In this document: positions 34,183 through 42,040 of the stretch, one piece after another
Position numbering within the stretch: the stretch's first letter is position 1
How the letters are laid out: each line of letters starts with the position of its first letter
Assembly: GCF_013402815.2 (NCBI RefSeq)
Contig: NZ_CP058601.1
Span: 1,178,001 to 1,242,000 of the forward strand
Direction of reading: 5' to 3'
Length of the DNA stretch: 64,000 nt
Source: Natrinema halophilum
Lineage (GTDB): Archaea; Halobacteriota; Halobacteria; Halobacteriales; Natrialbaceae
The notes under the pieces: model-generated
What the model was told of the DNA's origin: nothing
The model's input: only the letters and a program-made list of their open reading frames with translations
Databases searched by the model: none
Made by a program: the position numbers and the translations under genes

Positions 34183-34350
34183 AGGACATGTAGTAGGTCT
34201 ACTATCTTCCGTCCTCCAATCCGAAAGACGGTACTGAAATGGCCGTTTTGGTGAGTGAGTATGCGAATGTATGGAGTACTGGCTCCCCACGTCGTCACTA
34301 TATCAAACGCGCTCTCGGCCCCTGAGACGCGAAAAATGGGGTATTGCTAT

Positions 34351-34794
34351 TTAAGCGCGAGCGGGAGCGTGTTCGGGGGTGTCGGCCTTACTGTTGGCGT
34401 AGGCGTTGTAGGCCGAGAGGGCGGCCACGATCAATCCGCCGGCAGCGGTAGTTGTCGCAAGTACGCCGCTTCCCATCTGGATGACTGCCGGCGAGACGAG
34501 CGCCCAGAGCCCGAGTAGCGTGGTCAACGAGGCGACGCCGACGCTGGCCAGCCGGTCCCGCGACAGGCGGACGAAATTGTAGCCGGCGAGCAGGAAGATC
34601 GCCGTCCCGGTGAGGGTGTCGTTCCAGATCGCCGCCTCCGTGGCCTCGAAAATGAACGGATAGGCGACGAGTCCGAGCCCGGCCAGGGCGACGATCGCGC
34701 TCACCCACTGCATCGTGTCCGTGTTGAGCGTGTTGTAGCGACGGTCGGTCTCGGTGGTGCGATTCGCCTCTGGATCGGTTGGTGTGTTACTCAT
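34351..34794 (-). CDS. SPW-repeat membrane protein
   Basis: A 147-residue protein with four membrane helices in two similar halves. The SPW signature is visible as ALVSPAVIQM in the second half, with YPFIFEATEAAIWNDTLTG in the first, where family members have NPWIFG. The N-terminal 30 residues are hydrophilic and acidic. The start is MSNTPTDPEANRTTE. The family has no known biochemical function; it is common in haloarchaea. It lies divergent from the sugar-phosphate isomerase-like gene. Confidence 0.85.
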   Translation of the reverse strand: MSNTPTDPEANRTTETDRRYNTLNTDTMQWVSAIVALAGLGLVAYPFIFEATEAAIWNDTLTGTAIFLLAGYNFVRLSRDRLASVGVASLTTLLGLWALVSPAVIQMGSGVLATTTAAGGLIVAALSAYNAYANSKADTPEHAPARA

Positions 34795-34984
34795 AGTGGT
34801 CTCCACAACTCGAAAGTGGACTGGCGGGCAAATGGAAAGTGGTTGCACTCGCCAGGAACCGACCTCCAGTCGGTCGCGCCTGCTGATCAGTTCTTTACCT
34901 GTATCGATCACGGTATCCGGTTTCCCTCATTTTGATCTCCGCAGGGTGACATTCTTTCACTCCCCGCGTGCTACGGTCGACGAC

Positions 34985-35722
34985 ATGATCCGAACCGGGA
35001 TCCAGTTGTACACACTGCGGGAGCTAGAAGGCGGACTTCCGACGCTGCTTCGCCGCGTCGGCGAGACCGACTTCGACGGCGTCGAGTTCGCAGGGTTCGG
35101 GGAGACGCCGCCGGACGGAGCGGCGACCGTCCTCGAGGCGGTCGGCCTCGAGGCCGCCGGCGTTCACGTCGGAATCGACGCGCTCGAGGACGATCCCGGC
35201 GGAGCGGCCGAGACCTGCGCGGCACTCGACTGCGATCGCGTCATCGTGCCGTATCTCGACGACAGCTATTTCGAGAATGCGGCCGCCGTGCAGGAGACCG
35301 CAACCCGGCTCTCGGCACTCGCCGACCGGCTCGCAGAGCGCAGACTCGCGCTGGGATATCACAACCACGACCACGAGTTCGTCGCCCTCGAGGGCGACAA
35401 GCGGAGCGCCTTCGAGTGCCTGATCGACGAGACCGACGACGCCCTGTCGATCGAACTCGACGTGGGCTGGGCGCACGCGGCGGGGTACGATCCGATCGCG
35501 CTGCTCGAGCGACTCGAGGGGCGCGTCCCGCTGGTCCATCTCAAGGACGTCGCCGACGGCCGGCCGGTCGAACTCGGCGACGGAGAGGTCGACATCGACG
35601 CCTGTGCGACGGCGGCACGCGACGCCGGCGCCGAGTGGCTGATTTACGAACACGATGACCCCGCGGATCCGGCTGCCTCGCTCGAGAAGGGGGCGCGAGC
35701 ACTCGCGCAATTCCGGGACTGA
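34985..35722 (+). CDS. Sugar phosphate isomerase/epimerase-like TIM-barrel protein
   Basis: A 245-residue xylose-isomerase-like TIM barrel (AP-endonuclease family 2 superfamily). It shows MIRTGIQLYTLRE, then FDGVEFAGFGETPP with a metal-binding Glu. ALGYHNHDHEF and IELDVGWAHAAGYD supply metal ligands, and VPLVHLKDV follows. The metal-site layout matches 3-ketosugar or inosose-type enzymes, but the exact substrate cannot be told. The ATG at 34985 is chosen because the family begins with this strand. It stands alone among unrelated genes and may have arrived with the rearranged block. Confidence 0.9.
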   Translation: MIRTGIQLYTLRELEGGLPTLLRRVGETDFDGVEFAGFGETPPDGAATVLEAVGLEAAGVHVGIDALEDDPGGAAETCAALDCDRVIVPYLDDSYFENAAAVQETATRLSALADRLAERRLALGYHNHDHEFVALEGDKRSAFECLIDETDDALSIELDVGWAHAAGYDPIALLERLEGRVPLVHLKDVADGRPVELGDGEVDIDACATAARDAGAEWLIYEHDDPADPAASLEKGARALAQFRD

Positions 35723-35775
35723 TCGTCTGGTCTCGGAACAACTGGTCGTTCTCGTTCGGCCGTGAGTATCGCGGT

Positions 35776-35940
35776 CTATCGCCACGCCTTCACCGTCACC
35801 GCCTCGGCCTCCGGAACGGTGAGCCACGCCCCGTCTCTCGTCACGTCCGAAATGACGAGACGGGCGCGCTCGCCAGTCCGGTCGATCGCGGCCATTACCT
35901 CGGCGCTATCGCCCGTCCGATACGAGTGAGTGAGACTCAT
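35776..35940 (-). CDS. 54-residue small protein (DUF7556-like)
   Basis: Starts MSLTHSYRTGDSAEVMAAID and ends AVTVKAWR. A middle strand pattern RARLVISDVTRDGAWLTVPE is typical of a small haloarchaeal family that I remember as DUF7556; this name is from memory. It is acidic overall apart from the Arg cluster, has no cysteines or helices, and its codon use suits the genome. The gap around it is otherwise empty. Function unknown. Confidence 0.7.
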   Translation of the reverse strand: MSLTHSYRTGDSAEVMAAIDRTGERARLVISDVTRDGAWLTVPEAEAVTVKAWR

Positions 35941-36129
35941 CGTTCGGATGGGATACGCTATCGCGGAGGGAAGTGCTTTCGAAATCGATAGGGAATGTTG
36001 AAATAACTACAGGTTCTGGGTGGAATTACACTATATCTTGACGGTCTCCGTGTCGATCCGCGGCGCGCCGGTTCCACCCGTCGGACGCTGGCCCAAGGCT
36101 TTGCCCGTGGCCGTGGACGTCCACCGCAG

Positions 36130-36354
36130 ATGTCTCGGATCGCCGTAGCACACACCGACCTGATGGCGAAAGGCGGCGGCGAGGGCGACTGTATGACCGT
36201 CCTCGAGCCCCTCCAGGCAGACCACGACGTCGAGTTGTTCACGCTGACACGGCCCGACTTCGCCGAGTTGAACCGCTACTTCAACACCGCCGTCGATCCG
36301 GTTCCCGTAGTCGTCCCGCCTGTCGGACAGTCACCGATTCGACAGCGGTATTGA
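36130..36354 (+). pseudogene. Glycosyltransferase N-terminal fragment (plus strand)
   Basis: The peptide MSRIAVAHTDLMAKGGGEGD, then MTVLEPLQADHDVELFTLT and ELNRYFNTAVDPV, is the first 65 or so residues of a GT4-type glycosyltransferase of haloarchaea. It then runs into unrelated codons and stops at 36354. The donor-binding domain is missing. It meets a second fragment of the same kind coming from the other strand. Confidence 0.75.
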
Positions 36355-36504
36355 AGTAGACATTTAATTCGTCGAGATCCGCCTCAGTCAGCGTCAATAG
36401 GGTGACGTCGTGGTCATCCTGCAATGCCTCCAGCACGTTCATGCTGACGGCCTCTCCCCGCCTTTCGACATGAGATCCATGTGGACGACGCCGATTTTGG
36501 CCAT
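36325..36504 (-). pseudogene. Glycosyltransferase N-terminal fragment (minus strand)
   Basis: Reads MAKIGVVHMDLMSKGGE, then after a two-base insertion VSMNVLEALQDDHDVTLLTL and TEADLDELNVYFNTAVESVT. It is homologous to the fragment on the other strand but not identical. It is truncated at the same protein position, so the two converge near 36330. Neither can make an enzyme. Confidence 0.75.
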
Positions 36505-36795
36505 CGTATCAAACCAGACGAACGAACGGTCGGTGGCTCCTAATAGCTGCTACAGGCAATAGGAAGGGACTGCCGGTTCGGTCAGTTCAGAAATATACCC
36601 CACGCCGAATAAATAGTACAGGTAGGTCCTCGGATCAGGAGCGTACGCTAACGATATGCTCGACGAAGACTGCTCGGAGAGTCATCGGAAGCGGACGGAA
36701 CGAGCGGGACGACGTTGGAAGGAACACATGGCTGAACGAGGCCGCCATCATGCGCGCGCAACGGCCGACGATGTTGATGCCTATTTCGGATCGAT
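36505..36795. other. Gap with a possible small broken frame
   Basis: From 36656 a plus-strand frame starts MLDEDCSESHRKRTERAGRR and includes ATADDVDAYFGS. It could be a leftover of a recombinase N-terminal domain, but this is weak. It runs directly into the helicase 3' fragment in another frame. Confidence 0.3.
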
Positions 36796-36996
36796 ACGAA
36801 CGTCCTCAAGGAAGGTATCGACGTCCCGGAAGCAAGCGTTGGCGCCATCCTTTCGGGAAGTGGAAGCGAGCGCGAATTCAGGCAGCGTTTCGGCCGGATT
36901 CATCGCCCGAAAGCGAACGGGAGGCGGGCTCTTCTCTACGAAATTGTCTCGAAAGATACCGGCAAAGAACGGATCGCGGATCGTCGTCGAGACTAA
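36796..36996 (+). pseudogene. Second copy of the XPB helicase 3' end
   Basis: 66 codons plus stop, aligned without gaps to the end of the helicase gene: TNVLKEGIDVPEASVGAILS, then REFRQRFGRIHRPKANG and KERIADRRRD. It matches 33988-34182 closely in DNA but with many silent and some coding changes, so it is an older duplicate or the original tail of a displaced gene. It lies upstream of the Bax1-like gene, the place where a complete XPB gene is expected. Confidence 0.9.
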
Positions 36997-37166
36997 CGAG
37001 TACCGAGTGCAGGGAAACTGCGTCCCTTGTCGGAACCCGTCGCCGTTACGTTCTGATCGTGGCGTATCCTGGGAACACTGCGCGAACCGGCCGGGAATCG
37101 AAACGTGTGAGGTAGATCAGTCGGTGGCGACACGGGTGTTCGTATCGCGCTGACTGCCGGTCCCCC

Positions 37167-37328
37167 TCAGTCCGAGACGGGCGTGATCCAGTCCCATTCG
37201 TCGAGGCGGGCGAGGTAGCGGGCGACTTCGAGGTGGGAATGATTTCCGACGAGGTGACCCTCGAGCGTCCGATCCGGTTCCAGTACATCTTTGCAGATCG
37301 GACATTCGACCGGCGGTGTGAATGCCAT
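37167..37328 (-). CDS. 53-residue C2H2 zinc-finger protein
   Basis: The peptide MAFTPPVECPICKDVLEPDR is followed by TLEGHLVGNHSHLEVARYLA. Cys9 and Cys12 with the His residues of EGHLVGNHSH form a C2H2 finger. Small zinc-finger proteins of this kind are common in haloarchaea; they can bind nucleic acids or proteins. An alternative start at 37379 would add 17 residues. A perfect nine-base hairpin lies just upstream of that (37381-37403). Confidence 0.75.
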   Translation of the reverse strand: MAFTPPVECPICKDVLEPDRTLEGHLVGNHSHLEVARYLARLDEWDWITPVSD

Positions 37329-37670
37329 TTCTTCTTTTCCATCCGCCCGTTCGAGGCAAAGCAATACAGCATGCATATGCCCGCCGAGATTCTCTCTCGG
37401 CGGATGCGCGTCTTCTCGAAACGGTCCGCTGACGGGTTCGTCCGGGTTGGTCGAGGTGTACCGAGACGACGGGGCTCCGTTGGAGTACCGTTCGACGGGC
37501 CGTGGTGCCCTGAATTCTCGGAAAAGCACCGGTCGATTCGGCTGCGGTTCGTTTTCCACGGACGCGAGTCCGTCTCGCCCATCGGGCCATCTCGTTCGAG
37601 GAGCGCGACTCGTCGAGGATTCCGATGCTCTCCGGGTGACTTTTGTCGGTGCCACGCCGACTCGAGGTAG
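37329..37670. other. Divergent gap before the Bax1-like gene, with a hairpin
   Basis: No gene is seen in 342 bases. CCGCCGAGA and TCTCGGCGG (37381-37389, 37395-37403) form a perfect stem with a five-base loop, in the leader side of the zinc-finger gene. Confidence 0.55.
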
Positions 37671-39260
37671 ATGCTGACAAAGGATCTGCTCCGCATCTCT
37701 CGGGCCGGCGGCGGCTATCATCCCCAGTTCGCCGACCGCGAGTATCGGCCGCTCGCAGCCCGCGTTATCGGGACGTACCAGGGCCACGTCGGTGAGCCGC
37801 GGGCGAACCTCGAGGAGGCGCTCACCGCTCTCGAGCGCGACGCCGATGATTTCAAACTCATCCGCGGGCTTTCAGCGCTGCTCGAGCGAGAGGCGACGTT
37901 CGAGACGGAGACGACGATCGAGCCCGCACGTGCACGCCGGGCCGTGTTCGAGGCTGCCGAAGCGGTTGGCGTCGTCAGCGAAGACGACCGTGCGATGGCG
38001 TTCATTCGCGCGAGCGAGTCGCTCGACGTGTCGGCGGACGACCTCGAGACTGCGCTGTACGCCGACCTCGAAGAGCGACAAGTTCTGACTGGGGTCGAGT
38101 CGCGGTGGGATCCGGACGAGTTGATCGCCCAGTACAACATGTCGCTGGCCCAGACCGCGCTGTTCGACGCGACTGAACTACGAGTGCGTTCGAGCGAGCC
38201 AAAGGCGCTGATCTCGGCGGTCAAGCGACTGCGGCTGATGTACGAGATTCACCGGCCCAAAGGGAGACACGCGACCGGAAACGGGAGCGCTTCGGACCGC
38301 ACCGTCGTCGTCACGGGACCGACTCACCTCTTTCGTTCGTCTCGGCGCTACGGCACCCGCTTTGCGCGGCTCCTGCGAACGGTTGCGAACGCCAGCGAGT
38401 GGCACCTCGAGGCGACGATCGACGATCGCGGCACCGAACGAACGCTCGAGCTATCCCACGAGTGTCCCGTCCGGGTTCCCGACGCCGAGCCGATCGCGGA
38501 CGTGTCGTACGACAGTAGCGTCGAGTCCGATTTCGCCGCTCGGTTCGCGAACCTTGACCTCGACTGGAACCTCGTTCGCGAACCGGAGCCGCTCGCGACG
38601 GGAACGCGCGTGATGATCCCCGACTTCGCGTTCGAGTACGATCCCGCAGGAGCGACCCGCGAGGGCACCCCGGACGGAACGGACTCGTCGGACGGTGGCT
38701 ACGGCGACTTTCGCGTCTTTTTCGAAATCGTCGGATTCTGGACGCCGGAGTACGTCGAGAAGAAACTGGACCAGCTCGCGGACCTCGAGGACGTCGAAAT
38801 GCTGACCGCCGTCGACGAATCCCTGGGTGTCGGCGAAGAAATCGCCGCCCGTGACCACCGCGCGATCCCGTACTCCGGGACAGTACGAGTCAAAGACGTC
38901 GCTGATGTCCTTCGGGAGTACGAACGCCAACTCGTGGCCGAGAGCGCAGCTCGGCTCCCAGACGAGCTCCGACCGGACGAAGACGCTATCGCGCTCGATG
39001 TGCTGGCTACAAACTACGGCGTCAGCGCAGACGCCCTCGCCGACAAGTCGTTTCCCGAACACGAACGGATCGGACGGACCTTGGTCAGACCTACTATCAT
39101 CGAATCGCTTTCCGAGGAGATCGAATCAGGTATGACGCTGGCGGACGCCGAAGCGACGTTCGACGACCACGACATTACTGACTCGAGCGCAATACTCTCT
39201 CACCTCGGCTATCGCGTCGAATGGGACGGGCTCGCCGGCGGGACAATCACAGAGCGCTGA
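37671..39260 (+). CDS. Bax1-like nuclease (DUF790 family), XPB partner
   Basis: A 529-residue protein of the DUF790 family. Archaeal Bax1 is a structure-specific nuclease that binds XPB and cuts opened DNA. The start MLTKDLLRISRAGGGYHPQF and the middle LYEIHRPKGRHATGNG match the family. The restriction-enzyme-like nuclease core is near MIPDFAFEYDPAG and FFEIVGFWTPEYVEKKLDQL, giving the expected PD...ExK-like arrangement (Asp and Glu followed by Lys). A stretch of acidic linker (GTPDGTDSSDGGYGD) interrupts it. The gene is intact, while the neighbouring XPB gene survives only as a 3' fragment. Confidence 0.92.
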   Translation: MLTKDLLRISRAGGGYHPQFADREYRPLAARVIGTYQGHVGEPRANLEEALTALERDADDFKLIRGLSALLEREATFETETTIEPARARRAVFEAAEAVGVVSEDDRAMAFIRASESLDVSADDLETALYADLEERQVLTGVESRWDPDELIAQYNMSLAQTALFDATELRVRSSEPKALISAVKRLRLMYEIHRPKGRHATGNGSASDRTVVVTGPTHLFRSSRRYGTRFARLLRTVANASEWHLEATIDDRGTERTLELSHECPVRVPDAEPIADVSYDSSVESDFAARFANLDLDWNLVREPEPLATGTRVMIPDFAFEYDPAGATREGTPDGTDSSDGGYGDFRVFFEIVGFWTPEYVEKKLDQLADLEDVEMLTAVDESLGVGEEIAARDHRAIPYSGTVRVKDVADVLREYERQLVAESAARLPDELRPDEDAIALDVLATNYGVSADALADKSFPEHERIGRTLVRPTIIESLSEEIESGMTLADAEATFDDHDITDSSAILSHLGYRVEWDGLAGGTITER

Positions 39261-39517
39261 CGAACCACCGACGTACTCGAAATCATTCTCCACCGCTTGG
39301 ATGGCTCGATGCGTGGGTTGTTGCAGTGGCTCGACACATTCGTAGCGAACTGATCCGCAGCAGCGGTAATCGTTCCAGGACTGCCGCCCAGACACCACAC
39401 GGACTATTGCGGAACGTGAAACCGATTCCGGCATCGATCGTCGAACCCCGGACGAACCAATGTCTGTAGTGACTAACCTTATGCATCTTCTCCCCCACTT
39501 GCTTAGTTAGCACAGTC

Positions 39518-39970
39518 GTGTCTACCCATGTTTCCAGGGAGCAAGTCGCTATCTTGCTCGTCGAAGACAATCCCGGTGACGTCCGCCTGATACGGGAAGC
39601 GTTCAAAGCAGCGGGATTCGCGACGACATTTCATACGGTTACCGACGGCGACACCGCCCTCGAGTTTTTACGGGAACAGGCTGCTGCCGAATCGGGGCCC
39701 GACATCGATCTGATGTTGCTTGATCTGAACCTTCCGAGGACGAACGGGTTCGACGTTCTCGAGGCGATCAAAGATAATTCGGAACTGACATCGCTACCGG
39801 TTCTCGTGCTTACGAGTTCGGAAGCGACCGAAGACATCGTCAAAAGCTACGAATTGTGTGCGAACGCCTACTTGACCAAGCCGACCAATCCCGACGAGTT
39901 CGAAAAGATCGTCCGAGCAGTCGAAGCGTTCTGGATCGACGAAGCGACGCTGCCGCCGGTTCCCTCGTGA
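39518..39970 (+). CDS. Response regulator receiver-domain protein
   Basis: A 150-residue single-domain response regulator. The acidic pair is in ILLVEDNPGDVRLI, the phospho-acceptor Asp in LMLLDLNLPRTNGFDV, then VLTSSEATEDI and the switch Lys in AYLTKPTNPDEFEKIV. It starts with GTG at 39518; no other in-frame start is near. With no output domain it passes phosphate or acts by protein contact, like the Rcp1-type regulators paired with phytochrome kinases. No kinase gene is adjacent. Confidence 0.93.
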   Translation: MSTHVSREQVAILLVEDNPGDVRLIREAFKAAGFATTFHTVTDGDTALEFLREQAAAESGPDIDLMLLDLNLPRTNGFDVLEAIKDNSELTSLPVLVLTSSEATEDIVKSYELCANAYLTKPTNPDEFEKIVRAVEAFWIDEATLPPVPS

Positions 39971-40029
39971 ACCGCCGTCCGGTCACGGACGGGGTACCGG
40001 CCCAGTTGCAGTGTTGAACGAAGGCTGCC

Positions 40030-40535
40030 GTCAGTCCGTGCACGGATGATGACGGGCCGCGTATCGCTCGTTTGCGCCGTGCGTACCGTCACCGGGAATC
40101 CGTCCTCGGTTGACACCGGATACGTTTCGTAACCGAGGAACACCTGTACCGTCTCTCCGAACGCGATACTCACGCTCGAGGTATCGACGACCTCTGGGGA
40201 GCGGCCGACGACGAGTTCGACGGTATGCGTTCCCACATCGCTTCCGACGTTTTCGAGAGCGGCAGTCACGGAGAGCCACCCACCGCCGGTCGTCGGCGCG
40301 TTCGTGCCGGTGATCGCCACGGAGAACGACGGCGATCCGGTTCCATCGCCTCAGCTGTCGCCACCGTCACTGTCACCGCCACCGCCTTCATCGCGCCTGT
40401 ATACGAGAACCGTTCGCGATGCTGCACCGTCGGCCGTCGCGATGCGAACGGAGAACTCGTCGTCGTTCCGAACCGGATACGTCTCGTACCCGAGGGTGAA
40501 TATTCGCGATACGAACCTGATCGAGTGAACGAATG
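40030..40535 (-). pseudogene. Remnant of a surface protein with repeated CARDB-like domains
   Basis: Two related pieces are read on the minus strand. The upstream one has RIFTLGYETYPVRNDDEFSV and ends GGGGDSDGGDS at a TGA. The downstream one has FSVAITGTNAPTTGGGWLSV, AALENVGSDVGTHTVELVVG and VQVFLGYETYPVSTEDGFPV. This is the beta-sandwich pattern of CARDB domains of cell-surface proteins. The start, signal peptide and anchor are missing, and the downstream frame runs into the response regulator gene without its own stop. Confidence 0.6.
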
Positions 40536-40697
40536 GGCGGGCTTTCTGGAACCCAAGATGTGATCACAATGTGCTTTCGCCGGGTGGATTCGGTCGTAAC
40601 GGGACGAAACGAATAGTGAATCGACCACCACTGTCTCGATGCCCACCCGTGCGGGTCTCGAAAGGGTTTTTCGGCCCGACCGGTTGTGTACGGACAA

Positions 40698-41810
40698 ATG
40701 GGGCTCGAGGAGGAAATCGAGGAAATCGAGGACGAAATCGCCAACACGCCCTACAACAAGTCGACGGAGGCCCACATCGGCAGGCTGAAGTCGAAACTCG
40801 CGGAGAAAAAAGAGAAACTCGAGAAACAGCAGTCCGGTTCGGGCGGCGGTGGCGGCTATTCCGTCGAGAAACACGGCGATGCGACAGTTGCGCTGGTCGG
40901 CTTTCCGAGCGTCGGCAAGTCGTCGCTTTTGAACTCGGTAACCAACGCCGAGAGCGAGACGGGGTCCTACGAGTTCACGACGCTGGACGTCAATCCGGGG
41001 ATGTTGCAACACCGAGGGGCGAACATCCAGATGCTCGACGTGCCGGGGTTGATCGAAGGCGCTGCTTCGGGTCGCGGTGACGGACAGCAGGTGCTCGCGG
41101 TCGTCCGCAACGCCGACCTAATCGTGTTCGTTCTCTCGGTGTTCGAAATCGAACAGTACGATCGGCTGCGCGAGGAACTGTACGACATCAACATCCGCGT
41201 TGATCAGGAGCCGCCGCGGGTCACCGTTCGACCGAAGATTAAAGATGGCATCAAGATCACCTCGAGCACTGATCAGGATCTCGACGAGAAGACCATTCAG
41301 GACGTCCTCCGCGACCAGGGCTACGTCAACGCCGATCTGAATCTTCAGGAGAACGTCACCATCGACCGGCTGGTCGACGGGCTGATGGAAAACCGGGAGT
41401 ACATTCCGTCGATCACCTGTGTCAACAAAGTGGATCTGATCGAGCCCTCCTACAAGGAAACCGTCGACGAGGAACTTCGCGAACGCGACCTCGATCCCGA
41501 GAACGTGACCTTCATCAGCGCCGACAAGGAGAAGGGTCTCGAGGCACTCAAAGACCGGATCTGGGAGAACCTCGGACTCATCCGCGTCTACATGGACAAA
41601 CCCGGCCGCGGCGTCGACTGGGAGGAACCCCTCGTGATCGATGAGGGCACGACCGTCGGCGAGGCCATCGAAAAACTCGGCGGGGAGATGGAAGAGCGAT
41701 TCCGCTTCGCACGCGTGACAGGTCCCAGCGCAACCCACGACGAACAGCAGGTCGGGAAGGATCACGTCCTCGCAGACGAAGACGTACTAAAACTAATCTT
41801 GCGCCGATAG
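40698..41810 (+). CDS. DRG-family GTP-binding protein (Obg superfamily)
   Basis: A 370-residue GTPase of the Drg/Rbg type, present in all archaea and eukaryotes and tied to ribosomes. The N-terminal helical hairpin (LEEEIEEIEDEIANTPYNKS) is followed by G1 GFPSVGKSSLLN, the G2 loop in YEFTTLD, G3 DVPGLIEGAASGRG and G4 CVNKVD. The C-terminal TGS domain starts about IRVYMDKPGRG and ends LKLILRR. The S5D2L insertion is present as RPKIKDGIKITSS. ATG at 40698 is chosen over a GTG four codons upstream. Length is standard. Confidence 0.96.
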   Translation: MGLEEEIEEIEDEIANTPYNKSTEAHIGRLKSKLAEKKEKLEKQQSGSGGGGGYSVEKHGDATVALVGFPSVGKSSLLNSVTNAESETGSYEFTTLDVNPGMLQHRGANIQMLDVPGLIEGAASGRGDGQQVLAVVRNADLIVFVLSVFEIEQYDRLREELYDINIRVDQEPPRVTVRPKIKDGIKITSSTDQDLDEKTIQDVLRDQGYVNADLNLQENVTIDRLVDGLMENREYIPSITCVNKVDLIEPSYKETVDEELRERDLDPENVTFISADKEKGLEALKDRIWENLGLIRVYMDKPGRGVDWEEPLVIDEGTTVGEAIEKLGGEMEERFRFARVTGPSATHDEQQVGKDHVLADEDVLKLILRR

Positions 41811-42040
41811 CAGGTGCCTATCCGTCGATCGTGGGATCGATTTCCGTCAGCCCGGATCAATAGGTCCACATCAGTATACCATCACTCGCCCGATTGGCAG
41901 TCACGACGATCCCGACATACTGTCGGCGGTCGATAGCGTTTCAGAATACGTTCCAGTCGTCGGCAGAGAAACATATGGAATTGTGAGAATCCGGATCGAA
42001 ACCAACAGTAATTATCAACTGCCCCGGCTAGGAGGGAACC

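Noticed and set aside
36656-36795. Integrase N-terminal domain fragment
   Set aside because: Only a loose resemblance (ATADDVDAYF); too short to support.
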